Assembly: GCF_900104575.1 (NCBI RefSeq)
Contig: NZ_LT629731.1
Location: forward strand, 570,189 to 634,188
Source of the DNA: Bacillus tuaregi
GTDB taxonomy: Bacteria; Bacillota; Bacilli; Bacillales; Cytobacillaceae
Reading direction: 5' to 3'
DNA: 64,000 nucleotides
Position numbers and translations under genes: made by a program
Shown: in pieces, positions 8,521 through 17,644 of the stretch
How the letters are laid out: each line of letters opens with the position of its first letter
How positions within the stretch are numbered: position 1 is the first letter of the stretch
The notes under the pieces: model-generated
Databases searched by the model: none
What the model was told of the DNA's origin: nothing
What the model saw: only the letters and a program-made list of their open reading frames with translations

Positions 8521-8640
8521 GCTAAAAGCAGCAAGCAAAATCCTTCTCGTTTCTCATCAATAAAGCTATATCCACCCAACGTTCAAAGTCATATCAATCA
8601 TCCACTCCAATTCAATCCCTAATAAAAATGAGGTGTACTC

Positions 8641-10152
8641 ATGAAATTCTCCTGTCAAAATGGAATGCTAATCCCTGAACAGCTACTAGCACCCGAGCAA
8701 GCACAGCTCCATAATCCCATCCCCATCTCGCAAATCGAAAGCCTACCGCCACCGCCGAAGCTCAACCCTCATTTTTCCTACAGCAATGATTTGCAAAAGC
8801 TGCTTTCCGGAAAACAGCTCCTTCTCGATGATATCCCCTTCCCCTTACAGGACATCCATCGTCATTATGAAAATGGCTATCTCACCTACCGAAAAAGCAT
8901 TGAAATCGAAAAAAATAAACTGACCTGTGTTCGCTGTGGGAACCAGCAAAAACACCTCTTTGCGTCCTTTCCATGTGCGCGCTGCCGGGAAACCTGTACC
9001 TATTGCCGTAAATGTATCATGATGGGCAGAACGAGCACCTGCAGCCCACTTATCTCCTGGACAGGTCCTCCTATCCCGATTGACATAACCGCTCCACCGC
9101 TACAATGGGCAGGCAACCTGTCAGCCGGTCAAGGAGTAGCGTCTTCAGCCGTCGTTGCTGCAGTCCATAAAACCGACTCCCTCCTCGTTTGGGCTGTGTG
9201 TGGAGCAGGGAAAACAGAGGTGCTGTTCCAGGGAATCAATACCGCGCTAATGGAGGGGAAACGAGTTTGTCTAGCAACGCCGAGAACGGATGTCGTATTG
9301 GAGCTTTCGCCGCGCTTGAAAAAGGTGTTTCCTGATATTCCCGTTGCGTCCCTTTACGGCGGCAGTGAGGACCGTCATCTATATGCCCCGCTCACCATCG
9401 CGACCACCCACCAGCTGTTCCGCTTCTACCAGGCATTTGATGTCGTCGTACTCGATGAGGTGGATGCCTTTCCCTATTCTGTCGAGGAGTCCCTTCAATA
9501 TGCGGTAGAGCAGGCGCGTAAGCCAGTTTCTTCTATTATCTATTTAACCGCGACTCCCAATGAAAAATGGCGCAAGGAATGTAAGACCGGCAAAAGAGAC
9601 TACGTCACGATTCCAGCCCGCTTTCATCGCTATTCCCTGCCGGTACCGCGCTTTGTTTGGTGTGGAAACTGGCAGAAGCCCTTGAAAAAGGGGAAGCTGC
9701 CGGGTAATGTCCTCCGCTGGATGACGAAACGCCTGGATGAAAACCAACAGGTGCTCCTCTTTTTCCCCCGTATTGAATTAATGGAAAAAATCCTTCCCGT
9801 TTTAAAAAATATCCACCCCGCCATCGAGGCGGTACATGCAGAAGACCCAGAGCGAAAGGAAAAGGTCCAAAGGATGCGGAATAAGGAGATTCTGATTTTA
9901 CTTACGACGACCATTCTAGAACGAGGGGTTACCTTCCCAAAGCTTGATGTAGCCGTCATCGGTGCCGAGGATCGGATTTTTACCGAAAGCGCCCTCGTCC
10001 AAATTGCCGGCCGTGTCGGTCGCAGCGCTGATTTTCCAAGCGGTGATATTACCTTTTTCCATTATGGAAAAACCGATGCGATGGTGAAGGCCCGTAGACA
10101 AATTATCCAGATGAATAAGGAAGCAAGGGGGAGGAAATTAATTGATGATTAA
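8641..10152 (+). CDS. comFA: Late competence helicase ComFA
   Basis: A DEAD-box-like ATPase of 503 residues that helps pull transforming single-stranded DNA into the cytoplasm. The N-terminal zinc region has CVRCG, then CARCRETCTYCRKC. The helicase core shows Walker A CGAGKT (residues 187-192), Walker B DEVD (272-275), motif III YLTATP and, in the C-terminal RecA domain, TTTILERGVTFP and AGRVGRS. GAGGTG precedes the ATG. comFC follows 40 bp later; comFB, present in B. subtilis between them, is absent. Confidence 0.95.
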   Translation: MKFSCQNGMLIPEQLLAPEQAQLHNPIPISQIESLPPPPKLNPHFSYSNDLQKLLSGKQLLLDDIPFPLQDIHRHYENGYLTYRKSIEIEKNKLTCVRCGNQQKHLFASFPCARCRETCTYCRKCIMMGRTSTCSPLISWTGPPIPIDITAPPLQWAGNLSAGQGVASSAVVAAVHKTDSLLVWAVCGAGKTEVLFQGINTALMEGKRVCLATPRTDVVLELSPRLKKVFPDIPVASLYGGSEDRHLYAPLTIATTHQLFRFYQAFDVVVLDEVDAFPYSVEESLQYAVEQARKPVSSIIYLTATPNEKWRKECKTGKRDYVTIPARFHRYSLPVPRFVWCGNWQKPLKKGKLPGNVLRWMTKRLDENQQVLLFFPRIELMEKILPVLKNIHPAIEAVHAEDPERKEKVQRMRNKEILILLTTTILERGVTFPKLDVAVIGAEDRIFTESALVQIAGRVGRSADFPSGDITFFHYGKTDAMVKARRQIIQMNKEARGRKLIDD

Positions 10153-10191
10153 AGGCTTTCAACCATTCTATAAAAAAAGGACTGATGCTGA

Positions 10192-10941
10192 ATGCGCGAT
10201 TATTGTCTCGTTTGTTTTAGCGAAATCATCCCGCAAATGGGCTGGAACGATCTGATTGCTACCGTGAAAGTACAAACCATCTGTCCCTCCTGCAAGGAAA
10301 GATGGGAAGAAATCAGAGGGGAAACCTGCCGGATTTGTGGTCGCCCACTTGAGCAGCTAGAGTCTCGCTTTATTGTGGGGGATTGCTGTAACGACTGTGT
10401 CCGTTGGGAGGAGGAGCCCAAATGGAAGGGCTGCTTGAAGAAGAATCATTCCATTTATCACTATAATGCTTTTCTCCAGGAAGTCCTTGCCCGCTATAAA
10501 TTTCGTGGGGATTATATTTTGGCAAGGCTTTTTACAGAGCAGCTGCTGCAAAAGCTGGCAGGGCAATCCTATGATTTGCTCGTCCCCATTCCGTTAAGTC
10601 CCGAGCGTTTGCAGGAGCGCGGCTTTAATCAAGCAGAGGCACTTCTTAAGGAAGCAGGACTGCCTGCCGCTCATATTCTAACCCGGATACACGGTGAGAA
10701 ACAGTCCAAGAAATCGCGCAGCGAGCGTATCCATGCCGAGCAGGTATTTCAGCTGACAGAGCAAACGATTCCAGTTGGGGAGGGAAGCGAGCAACCCCAA
10801 CTGATTCCTACTGTTCAAGGGAAAAACATCATCCTTATCGATGATGTCTACACAACAGGCTCCACGCTCAGACACGCAGCAAAGGTTCTAACCGTTCACG
10901 GAGCTGCCTCCATCAGCTCCATCACGATTGCGAGAGGGTAA
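10192..10941 (+). CDS. comFC: ComFC, double-zinc-ribbon amidophosphoribosyltransferase-like protein
   Basis: A protein of 249 residues with an N-terminal zinc-binding region (CLVCF, CPSCKERW, CRICGRPLE, CCNDC) and a C-terminal phosphoribosyltransferase fold. The PRPP-binding loop is IILIDDVYTTGSTL, preceded by LVPIPLSPERLQERGFNQAE and KQSKKSRSER. It is needed for DNA uptake in transformation, probably working with ComFA. The start codon ATG 10192 follows AAAAAAGGA. It is the last gene of the comF pair; yvyF has its own upstream TATAAT at about 11029. Confidence 0.94.
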   Translation: MRDYCLVCFSEIIPQMGWNDLIATVKVQTICPSCKERWEEIRGETCRICGRPLEQLESRFIVGDCCNDCVRWEEEPKWKGCLKKNHSIYHYNAFLQEVLARYKFRGDYILARLFTEQLLQKLAGQSYDLLVPIPLSPERLQERGFNQAEALLKEAGLPAAHILTRIHGEKQSKKSRSERIHAEQVFQLTEQTIPVGEGSEQPQLIPTVQGKNIILIDDVYTTGSTLRHAAKVLTVHGAASISSITIARG

Positions 10942-11083
10942 TCGAAGGATCTCCATCTACATGATGTAAGCCAAATTTCCCCCGACTATTATCATAAAAA
11001 TGAACGAAAGTTGGGAAAAATCCTTTATAATAGTAGTAATAACAATGTAAATAGACACACTTTTATAAAGGAGAATTACGTGT

Positions 11084-11509
11084 ATGATGCCTGATATAGA
11101 CAATTGCCCAAAATGCGGCAAAATTATGATAAAAAGTAAATTTCGCGATGTATGCGAGGCCTGCTATAAAGAGGAAGAAAAGCAGTATGAAATCATCTAC
11201 AAATTTATGCGTAAGCGTGAAAATCGTGCCGCCACCATCAAGCAGATTATTGATGCAACAGGGGTTGAGGAAGATCTGCTCTTGAAATTCATTAAGAATG
11301 GTCGTTTCCAGCAGACTCAATTCCCAAACCTAGGCTATCCTTGTGAAAAATGCGGGAAAATTATTCAATCCGGCAAGCTTTGTGATAGCTGTGCAAAGGA
11401 GCTTAGGACGGAGCTTTCTCTTTTTGAAAAAGAAGAAACCCGCAAGCAGGAATTGAAGGAGAGGGAGAGACAACGGACCTATCTGGCAGTGAAAAAACAG
11501 GATGACTAG
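11084..11509 (+). CDS. yvyF: YvyF, flagellar-operon zinc-binding protein (TIGR03826 family)
   Basis: A protein of 141 residues close to B. subtilis YvyF. It has an N-terminal Cys pair (CPKCGKIMIKS, then CEACYKEEE), a helical region with KRENRAATIKQI and the GRFQQTQFPNLGYPCEKCG motif, a second zinc knuckle CDSCAKEL and a charged helical tail. In B. subtilis yvyF is the first gene of the flgM-flgN-flgK-flgL operon. Here it ends in a terminator and is separated from flgM by about 21 kb of accessory genes. ATG 11084 and ATG 11087 are both possible starts behind AAAGGAG. Its biochemical role is unknown. Confidence 0.88.
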   Translation: MMPDIDNCPKCGKIMIKSKFRDVCEACYKEEEKQYEIIYKFMRKRENRAATIKQIIDATGVEEDLLLKFIKNGRFQQTQFPNLGYPCEKCGKIIQSGKLCDSCAKELRTELSLFEKEETRKQELKERERQRTYLAVKKQDD

Positions 11510-11634
11510 GATGACCATTGTGCCGGTTCCCAAGCTCACTAAGACTCCACCCCACTGGTTAAGATTAGAAAAGAGATCCAATTCCTACATCATGAAAGAG
11601 TCAAAAATAAGAAATAATTTCTGCCCTAATTCTT

Positions 11635-11668
11635 AAACAACAGCCTCACCTGTTGTTTTCTTCTTTTA
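11635..11668 (+). terminator. Terminator after yvyF
   Basis: AAACAACAG-6 bases-CTGTTGTTT followed by a T-rich tail. It ends the comF/yvyF unit and marks the left edge of the accessory block. Confidence 0.8.
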
Positions 11669-11772
11669 TTCTAAAATTTGTGACATTTTATAGAAATGAA
11701 GTAATTATAATAGGTATTTTTCCATAGAAAGGTATATTGTTAACTTAGAGCTATTCATTCGCTGCTTATTGT

Positions 11773-11965
11773 TTAACTTCATTCAGCAGAAGTCCTCCAC
11801 TTCTACAAGTGGGGGATGAATGCAAACTGTACTTCGATTCAGTGGGGGTTCAAACCCCGGCTGAATGAAGTTAAGCCTCCGGCGGATGTCACGGATTTTT
11901 TTAAAGGTAGTTTATCGAGCGAGCTCGATAAAAATCCGGACGCAAATTCGACGGGCGAATTTGAT
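11773..11965 (+). mobile_element. IS200/IS605-derived miniature element, copy B
   Basis: It begins TTAACTTCATTCAGC (11773-11787), whose exact inverted copy is at 11860-11874, and ends in the hairpin AAATTCG-ACGGG-CGAATTT. In between are hairpins CCTCCACTT/AAGTGGGGG and GGGGTTCAAACCCC; after the inner inverted repeat come GCCTCCGGCGGATGTCACGG and TTATCGAGC/GCTCGATAA. The same elements in the same order make up copy A on the other strand. It stops 9 bp before the ribosome-binding site of the following EAL gene, so it probably forms that mRNA's structured leader. No encoded protein is seen. Confidence 0.65.
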
Positions 11966-11984
11966 CAATCTATGAGAGGTGGTG

Positions 11985-14126
11985 ATGCACTTGGACCGTA
12001 AATCGGAGGACTATAAAGGCTATGCTCGAGCAACTGAACTACCTAACCTAATCGACGAATTAAAAACGGAATGGTTGAAGCTTGAGAAGGAGCTCAAGCA
12101 GGTATCCGAGCAGCTAAGGCTAAACGAAATGAGATTTAAAACCGTTATTCAGCGGACCTATGACGTCAATATGTTGTTGACTCATGAGGGGGTCATTAAG
12201 CACTATAGCCTCAATGATGAAGCGGCGGCAGGAGGACCATTCTATAGACTACAAGGACGAAATTTATTTGATTATTTACATCAGGATGATCGGGAGAAGG
12301 CAAAGGAGATTTTCATCCGTTTAGAAAATAAGTCAGACGCTTCTGAAAAGGCGGTTCTTCGCATTATCGATGATGATGATGGAGCCTATATCCACTGTGA
12401 AATGCTGTTCATGAATTTTCTTACCGACCCGGATTTTCAGGGCATTGCGGTTTATATTAAAGATATCACGCAAAATAGGCTCGCATTGGAGAAGCTATTT
12501 GATATATCGAATCATGATTTCCTTACGAGATTACCTAATAAACCATTTTTTGAATCACTAGTCAGTAAGGAGCTGTATCTGACTGAAAATAAAGGTGGTA
12601 CATTTGCCCTCATGGTCATTCAGCTGCATGGGCTGGAATTTGTTAATGAAACATTGACTCAATCCATCGGTGATCTTTTATTAAAAGAGGCGTCTAAAAG
12701 GCTACAGGAATTCGTCAAGAATAAGGGGATAGTGGCTCGCTTTGAAGGTGTCTATTTTCCGATTTTACTTCCTCAGATGAGAAATGGTACTGTTGGACAA
12801 ATGGCGACTGACTTGATTAGCCTGTTTGAGCAACCCTTTATCATTCAAGGCTATGAGTTATCACTCACTGTTAACCTTGGAATCAGCCTGTATCCGGAAA
12901 GCGGTGGTACGGTACACACTATCATCAGAAATGCATATTCTGCCCTTCATCATGCAAATGAAACCGGTCCCAATACGTATGAAGTCTATTCTTCTAATAT
13001 GAATATTAAAACCTATAAACGATTCTCACTTTTTCATGATTTACAAATGGCCTTAAAAAATCAGGAGTTCTTGGTATATTTTCAGCCAAGAGTAGAGGCG
13101 AAAACCCATCGAATCATTGCCGCAGAAGCGTTAATTCGCTGGGAGCATCCGAAATGGGGCATGGTATCGCCGAATGAATTTATTCCATTAGCGGAGAAGA
13201 GCGGACTAATTGGTTCTTTAGGCGAGTTTGTCCTCAATCGGGCCTGTCAGCATGTGAAAGAATGGCAGGAGAAGGGGCTTGAGCCTGTAAAGGTTTCAGT
13301 GAATTTTTCGATTCTCCAATTTTTGCAGCGAGATGTGATCCAAATGGTCGAGGATGTGTTAAAGCAGACGAGCTTAGAGGCCAAATGGCTAGAAATCGAA
13401 ATTACCGAGTCCGTCCTCATGGAAAATGAAGCGGTGATTTTAGATAAAATTTCTAAATTAAGCCGGATGGGCATTAGCATTGCAATCGATGACTTTGGTA
13501 CAGGCTACTCCTCATTAAGTTATTTGAGAAAGCTGAAGGCAGATATTATCAAAATCGATCGCTCCTTTATTAAAGGAATCCCCGATGACAGGGATAGTAT
13601 CGATATCGTGGCAGCGATTCTTCAGCTTGCCAAGAAATTTAAGATGAGAATTGTCGCTGAGGGTGTTGATTCTTCTGAGCAGCTAGCCACGCTTAAAAGG
13701 CTAAAATGTGATGAGATTCAAGGCTACCTATTTAGTAAACCGCTTCGTGTTGATCAATTTGAGCTGCTGTTAAAAGAAGGAATTTGTCATCCGGAGCAAA
13801 TCTTGCATGCGGATTCTGTGGAAAATCGAAGAGAGCATTTACGGATAAAGCTAACCTACCCGCTTAGCGGTGAAATGACCATCACGGAAATGGGCGGTGA
13901 AGAGGTCAGTCTTGGGGCAACAGGGATTCGCATTTTAGATATTAGTCCCGGCGGGCTTAGAATGGAAACGGTAGAAAAATTGCCAGTACGCTCGGATATG
14001 ATTTTACGCTTTTCCACAACCCTGCTCGGAACCAAGCTAGACCAGTATGGAAAGGTTGTTTGGCGAAAGGAATTGGATGATGACCGGCAGTGCTATGGTA
14101 TTCGTTTTATCCGGAGAGAAAAATAA
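11985..14126 (+). CDS. PAS-GGDEF(degenerate)-EAL-PilZ c-di-GMP phosphodiesterase 1
   Basis: A protein of about 713 residues: short coiled coil, one PAS domain (about 45-160), GGDEF-like domain (165-330), EAL domain (335-590) and a C-terminal PilZ domain. The GGDEF signature reads RFEGVYF, so no cyclase activity is expected. EAL residues are intact: AEALIRW, NFSILQFL, EITESVLMENE, DDFGTGYSSL, KIDRSFIKG, AEGV, QGYLFSKP. PilZ has RREHLR (RxxxR) and DISPGGL (DxSxxG), the c-di-GMP-binding pair. I infer a cytoplasmic phosphodiesterase that senses its own substrate. The start is uncertain: ATG 11985 or TTG 11991 behind GAGAGGTG. Confidence 0.88.
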   Translation: MHLDRKSEDYKGYARATELPNLIDELKTEWLKLEKELKQVSEQLRLNEMRFKTVIQRTYDVNMLLTHEGVIKHYSLNDEAAAGGPFYRLQGRNLFDYLHQDDREKAKEIFIRLENKSDASEKAVLRIIDDDDGAYIHCEMLFMNFLTDPDFQGIAVYIKDITQNRLALEKLFDISNHDFLTRLPNKPFFESLVSKELYLTENKGGTFALMVIQLHGLEFVNETLTQSIGDLLLKEASKRLQEFVKNKGIVARFEGVYFPILLPQMRNGTVGQMATDLISLFEQPFIIQGYELSLTVNLGISLYPESGGTVHTIIRNAYSALHHANETGPNTYEVYSSNMNIKTYKRFSLFHDLQMALKNQEFLVYFQPRVEAKTHRIIAAEALIRWEHPKWGMVSPNEFIPLAEKSGLIGSLGEFVLNRACQHVKEWQEKGLEPVKVSVNFSILQFLQRDVIQMVEDVLKQTSLEAKWLEIEITESVLMENEAVILDKISKLSRMGISIAIDDFGTGYSSLSYLRKLKADIIKIDRSFIKGIPDDRDSIDIVAAILQLAKKFKMRIVAEGVDSSEQLATLKRLKCDEIQGYLFSKPLRVDQFELLLKEGICHPEQILHADSVENRREHLRIKLTYPLSGEMTITEMGGEEVSLGATGIRILDISPGGLRMETVEKLPVRSDMILRFSTTLLGTKLDQYGKVVWRKELDDDRQCYGIRFIRREK

Positions 14127-14153
14127 CGTCATTTAGAATTGAATAGATACAAT

Positions 14154-14184
14154 AAAAAACAACAACAGCCTGTTGTTGTTTTTT
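14154..14184 (+). terminator. Terminator after phosphodiesterase gene 1
   Basis: AAAAAACAACAACAG and its complement TGTTGTTGTTTTTT around a 2-base loop. The T run merges into repeat copy C. Confidence 0.85.
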
Positions 14185-14219
14185 AACTTCATTCAGCAAA
14201 TTCGAGGGGTGAATTTGAT
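14183..14219 (+). repeat. 37-bp relic of the IS605-like element, copy C
   Basis: TTAACTTCATTCAGC, identical to the first 15 bases of copies A and B, is joined directly to the terminal hairpin AAATTCG-AGGGG-TGAATTT of the same element. This is what an internal deletion of the element would leave. It sits right against the terminator of the preceding gene. Confidence 0.6.
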
Positions 14220-14495
14220 TATTCGATTTAATGGGAATTTTTGAACGTGAGTGACCTTTTTCATAGGTCTTTAGTTGTGCTCATTATATACTTTAGTTAT
14301 CTTTTCATTCTTCTCTATTCATTCTACCATGATAATAAACGAATTTCAGTAGAAAGTAAGGGTTGGTAAAAAGAGGATATAACGATATAGACTGGACTAT
14401 ATAGGAATATAACGATTGCGCGTACTAACTGCAATCCAACTATAGATGAACGAAAATCAGGCTGGTTCATGGGCATAAAAGGGGAGGTAATTTAC

Positions 14496-17405
14496 TTGGC
14501 AAATGAATCCCTCGATATAAAGGATTTAGTTCAAGAAAACGAGATTTATACACTTATAGATGAGTTGAAAATGGGTGTTTATCTTTTTGATGATAGCGGC
14601 GAATCATTATGGGGGAATCAATATTTTCAATCGATGATGGGATATTCATTGGAACAATTGAAATCCACAACCTTATATGATTTATTTTCAACACAGGACG
14701 CCCAGGTTCTTCTTGAAAAAGGAAAGCAGGGAAATTATACCCTTTTAGGTAAAAGAAGAGGGTCCCAGCATATCCTGTATTTAGAGCTTCTTTCCTGTAT
14801 AAAAAAAGCTGGATTAGGAACGATTGTGAAGGTAGTGGACATTACTGAGCAAAAGCTATCTGACTATCAATTATCCAAAACCTACAAGGAGCTAGAGGAC
14901 TTCAAATACGCTTTAGACCAATCGGCAACGGTATCTATTACGGATGCCAATGGTAAAATTTTCTATGTAAATGATAAATTTTGTGAAACCTCTCAATATG
15001 ACCGCAGCGAGTTAATTGGGCAAAATCATCGGATTGTCAAATCTGATTACCATTCAAAGGAGGATTTTGAAAAGCTGTGGAGGACCATTTCAAGCGGCAA
15101 GGTATGGAGTGGCGAGGTTTGTAACAGGGCGAAGGACGGATCGCACTGGTGGGGCGATGCCACCATTGTTCCCTTGTTGGATGAAGAGGGGAAGCCCTAT
15201 CAATATATCGGGATTCGCTCAGACATAACCGATAAGAAAGCGATGCAGGAAAAAATCAAAAAGACGAATGAGCAAATCCAGCTGAGTGAAAATCGGTTTC
15301 GCTCACTTGTCGAGCATTCCAATGACTTGATCGCCTTGTTAAACGCACAAGGCATCGTTGAGTATATAAGCCCCAATTTTGAGAACATTATTGAAACCAA
15401 TATGCATGATATTCTTGGTAAATCAGGATTTGATTTTGTTCATCACGATGATTTTCCGCTTGTAAAGGATTACTTTGAAGCTGTTGTGAAAAAAACGCAG
15501 AGGAAACACTCGATTGAGGTTCGTTTCAGGGATAAAAGCAGCATCCGTATGGGTGAACTGATTATGATTAATTTATTGGATAATCCAGCCGTCAAGGCCA
15601 TCAAAGTGAATATACGAGACATTACAGAAAAGAAGAAGCACGAGAAACAGATTTTTGAAATGTCCAATTACGATTTTCTGACAAAGCTGCCAAACTCTCA
15701 GCTATTCAGGAGTATTGTCAAAAAAGAGCTTGAGCATGCAAAGGAGATTGAACGGAAATTTTCCTTGGTGGTGCTCGACTTCCACGGTCTTAGGTTCGTC
15801 AATAATACATTAGGTGCCCATATGGGTGACCTTCTGCTGCAAGAGGCAGCTAAAAGACTGCAGGAGTTCATTGGCGAGATGGGAATTGTCTCACGTTACG
15901 GCGGCTCTGAATTTAATATTTTACTGCCTAATATGGCCAATCATGTGATTAGAAGAATGTCTAAAGATATCATTCATTTATTTGAACAGCCGTTTTTGAT
16001 TCGTGAGTATGAATTATTTTTCACGGTTAATATTGGTGTGAGTATTTATCCGGATAGCGGGGAATCTGTCCCTAGCTTAATGCAGCATGCCTACTCGGCC
16101 CTGCACCAGGCCAATGAGAGTGGTCCTAATAACTATCAAATTTATTCCGAAAAGATGGATATTCACACCTATAAAAGATTTACGTTGAATAACGATTTGC
16201 GCAAAGCTGTCAAAAACAACGAATTCTTTATAGATTTTCAGCCTCGAATTGAAGTAAAGAGCAATCGAATTATTGGTGCTGAAGCATTGATTCGTTGGAA
16301 TCATCCGAAGTGGGGCATTGTTTCACCTAAGGAATTCATTTCTTTAGCAGAGAAAAGTGGCTTAATCGGTGCTTTAGGAGAAATTGTGCTGTTGGGCGCC
16401 TGTCAGCAAATGAAAAAGTGGCAGGATATGGGACTACCGCCTATTAAGGTATCGGTTAACTTTTCCGTTTTGCAATTCCTACAAACGGATGTCATCGAGA
16501 TGGTCGAAGCTGTATTAGAGCGAACCGGAATAGAGGCGAAATGGCTTGAAATTGAAATAACCGAATCTGTCTTTATGGAAAATGAAGCCATGATTTTGGA
16601 AAAGATTGCTCAATTAAAAAGGATGGGAATCTGGATTGCCATCGATGATTTCGGGACAGGCTTTTCTTCCTTAGGCTATTTGAAAAAAATGCAGGCGGAT
16701 GTCATCAAAATTGATCGTTCCTTTATTAAGGGAATACCTGAGGATGCAGATAGTATTGATATTGTTTCAGCCGTAATTCAACTTTCCAAAAAGCTAAAGC
16801 TTCACTTTGTAGCGGAAGGGGTTGAAACAGAAGAGCAGCTGCGCTTTCTGAAAAAATTACATTGTGAAGAAATCCAAGGCTATTTATATAGTAAACCACT
16901 GGAAGTAGAGAAATTTGAAGCCTTATTGAAGGTTGGAGTCTGCCTGCCTATAGAAAAGGCTCAGGAATTACAAAGTCATTTCCAAAATAGGAGAGAATAT
17001 TTTAGAATCAACCTGAAATACCCTCTGTGCGGGGATATGACGATTTCTGTGTTTGATGGTAAAAAGGTGAACCTAGGCTCGACTAAAATACTCATTTTGG
17101 ATATCGGCCCCGGCGGCTTAAAAGTAGAGACAACCGTCAAGCTGCCGGTCCGATCCGATATGATCTTAAAATTCTCTACCAATATCCTGGGAGGCAAACT
17201 GGAATTGCAGGGGAAGGTTGTATGGAGAAAGGAAATCGACGACCATGACCAGCTCTATGGAATCAGCTTAATCATAAATGACGATGCCAGAAAGCACCTA
17301 ACCAGCCTACTCAACCACCTCCAAATAAAGCTCCAGGAAAAAGACCTCCTGTCCAACTGCAGCTTTATGATCGAAGACAAACATTCCTTCTTTGAGAATG
17401 TGTAA
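14496..17405 (+). CDS. PAS-PAS-PAS-GGDEF(degenerate)-EAL-PilZ c-di-GMP phosphodiesterase 2
   Basis: A protein of about 969 residues from TTG 14496, which lies 8 bases after GGGGAGG; the paralogue at 17645 starts the same way. Three PAS domains (roughly 20-125, 130-250 with the Aer-like QNHRIVKSDYH and RAKDGSHWWGDATIVPL, and 265-385) precede a GGDEF domain whose motif is GGSEF, one residue from consensus, an intact EAL domain (AEALIRW, EITESVFMENE, DDFGTGFSSLGYL, KIDRSFIKG, QGYLYSKP) and a PilZ domain (RREYFR, DIGPGGL, where Ser is replaced by Gly). No membrane segments are seen. A weak promoter (TTGGTA at 14363, TATAGA at 14386, 17 bp apart) may drive it. Confidence 0.88.
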   Translation: MANESLDIKDLVQENEIYTLIDELKMGVYLFDDSGESLWGNQYFQSMMGYSLEQLKSTTLYDLFSTQDAQVLLEKGKQGNYTLLGKRRGSQHILYLELLSCIKKAGLGTIVKVVDITEQKLSDYQLSKTYKELEDFKYALDQSATVSITDANGKIFYVNDKFCETSQYDRSELIGQNHRIVKSDYHSKEDFEKLWRTISSGKVWSGEVCNRAKDGSHWWGDATIVPLLDEEGKPYQYIGIRSDITDKKAMQEKIKKTNEQIQLSENRFRSLVEHSNDLIALLNAQGIVEYISPNFENIIETNMHDILGKSGFDFVHHDDFPLVKDYFEAVVKKTQRKHSIEVRFRDKSSIRMGELIMINLLDNPAVKAIKVNIRDITEKKKHEKQIFEMSNYDFLTKLPNSQLFRSIVKKELEHAKEIERKFSLVVLDFHGLRFVNNTLGAHMGDLLLQEAAKRLQEFIGEMGIVSRYGGSEFNILLPNMANHVIRRMSKDIIHLFEQPFLIREYELFFTVNIGVSIYPDSGESVPSLMQHAYSALHQANESGPNNYQIYSEKMDIHTYKRFTLNNDLRKAVKNNEFFIDFQPRIEVKSNRIIGAEALIRWNHPKWGIVSPKEFISLAEKSGLIGALGEIVLLGACQQMKKWQDMGLPPIKVSVNFSVLQFLQTDVIEMVEAVLERTGIEAKWLEIEITESVFMENEAMILEKIAQLKRMGIWIAIDDFGTGFSSLGYLKKMQADVIKIDRSFIKGIPEDADSIDIVSAVIQLSKKLKLHFVAEGVETEEQLRFLKKLHCEEIQGYLYSKPLEVEKFEALLKVGVCLPIEKAQELQSHFQNRREYFRINLKYPLCGDMTISVFDGKKVNLGSTKILILDIGPGGLKVETTVKLPVRSDMILKFSTNILGGKLELQGKVVWRKEIDDHDQLYGISLIINDDARKHLTSLLNHLQIKLQEKDLLSNCSFMIEDKHSFFENV

Positions 17406-17456
17406 ATAAGAGGTATAAATGAATCCATTGCACTTATTCAATTATAGATATCATTC

Positions 17457-17489
17457 GACAACGGCTTAGTCTGTTGTCTTTTTTTTTTT
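17457..17489 (+). terminator. Terminator after phosphodiesterase gene 2
   Basis: GACAAC-10 bases-GTTGTC is followed by a run of twelve T. The stem is short but the T tract is strong. Confidence 0.75.
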
Positions 17490-17644
17490 GCCTATAAAAT
17501 GTGACAATTTTTAGAATTTATTACAAAAATCATAGGACTTTTATCATAAATGTACTATTGTTATTTTGTAGATATTTATACTCATTTATTGGAGCTTACC
17601 TCCTGCTTTATATAAATCATTCTAATAGAAAGGAGATTTTATCC

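Noticed and set aside
8264-8563. Protein-coding ORFs across the 45-bp repeats on both strands
   Set aside because: The frame stays open only because 45 is a multiple of 3; there is no ribosome-binding site and the translated repeats look artificial.
11773-11965. c-di-GMP riboswitch before phosphodiesterase 1
   Set aside because: No GEMM aptamer consensus is visible, and the same sequence occurs inverted beside degV, so it is a mobile repeat.
17501-17644. N-terminal membrane segment on phosphodiesterase 3
   Set aside because: The extension has no ribosome-binding site, overlaps the site for TTG 17645 and is absent from the paralogue, which also starts with TTG.
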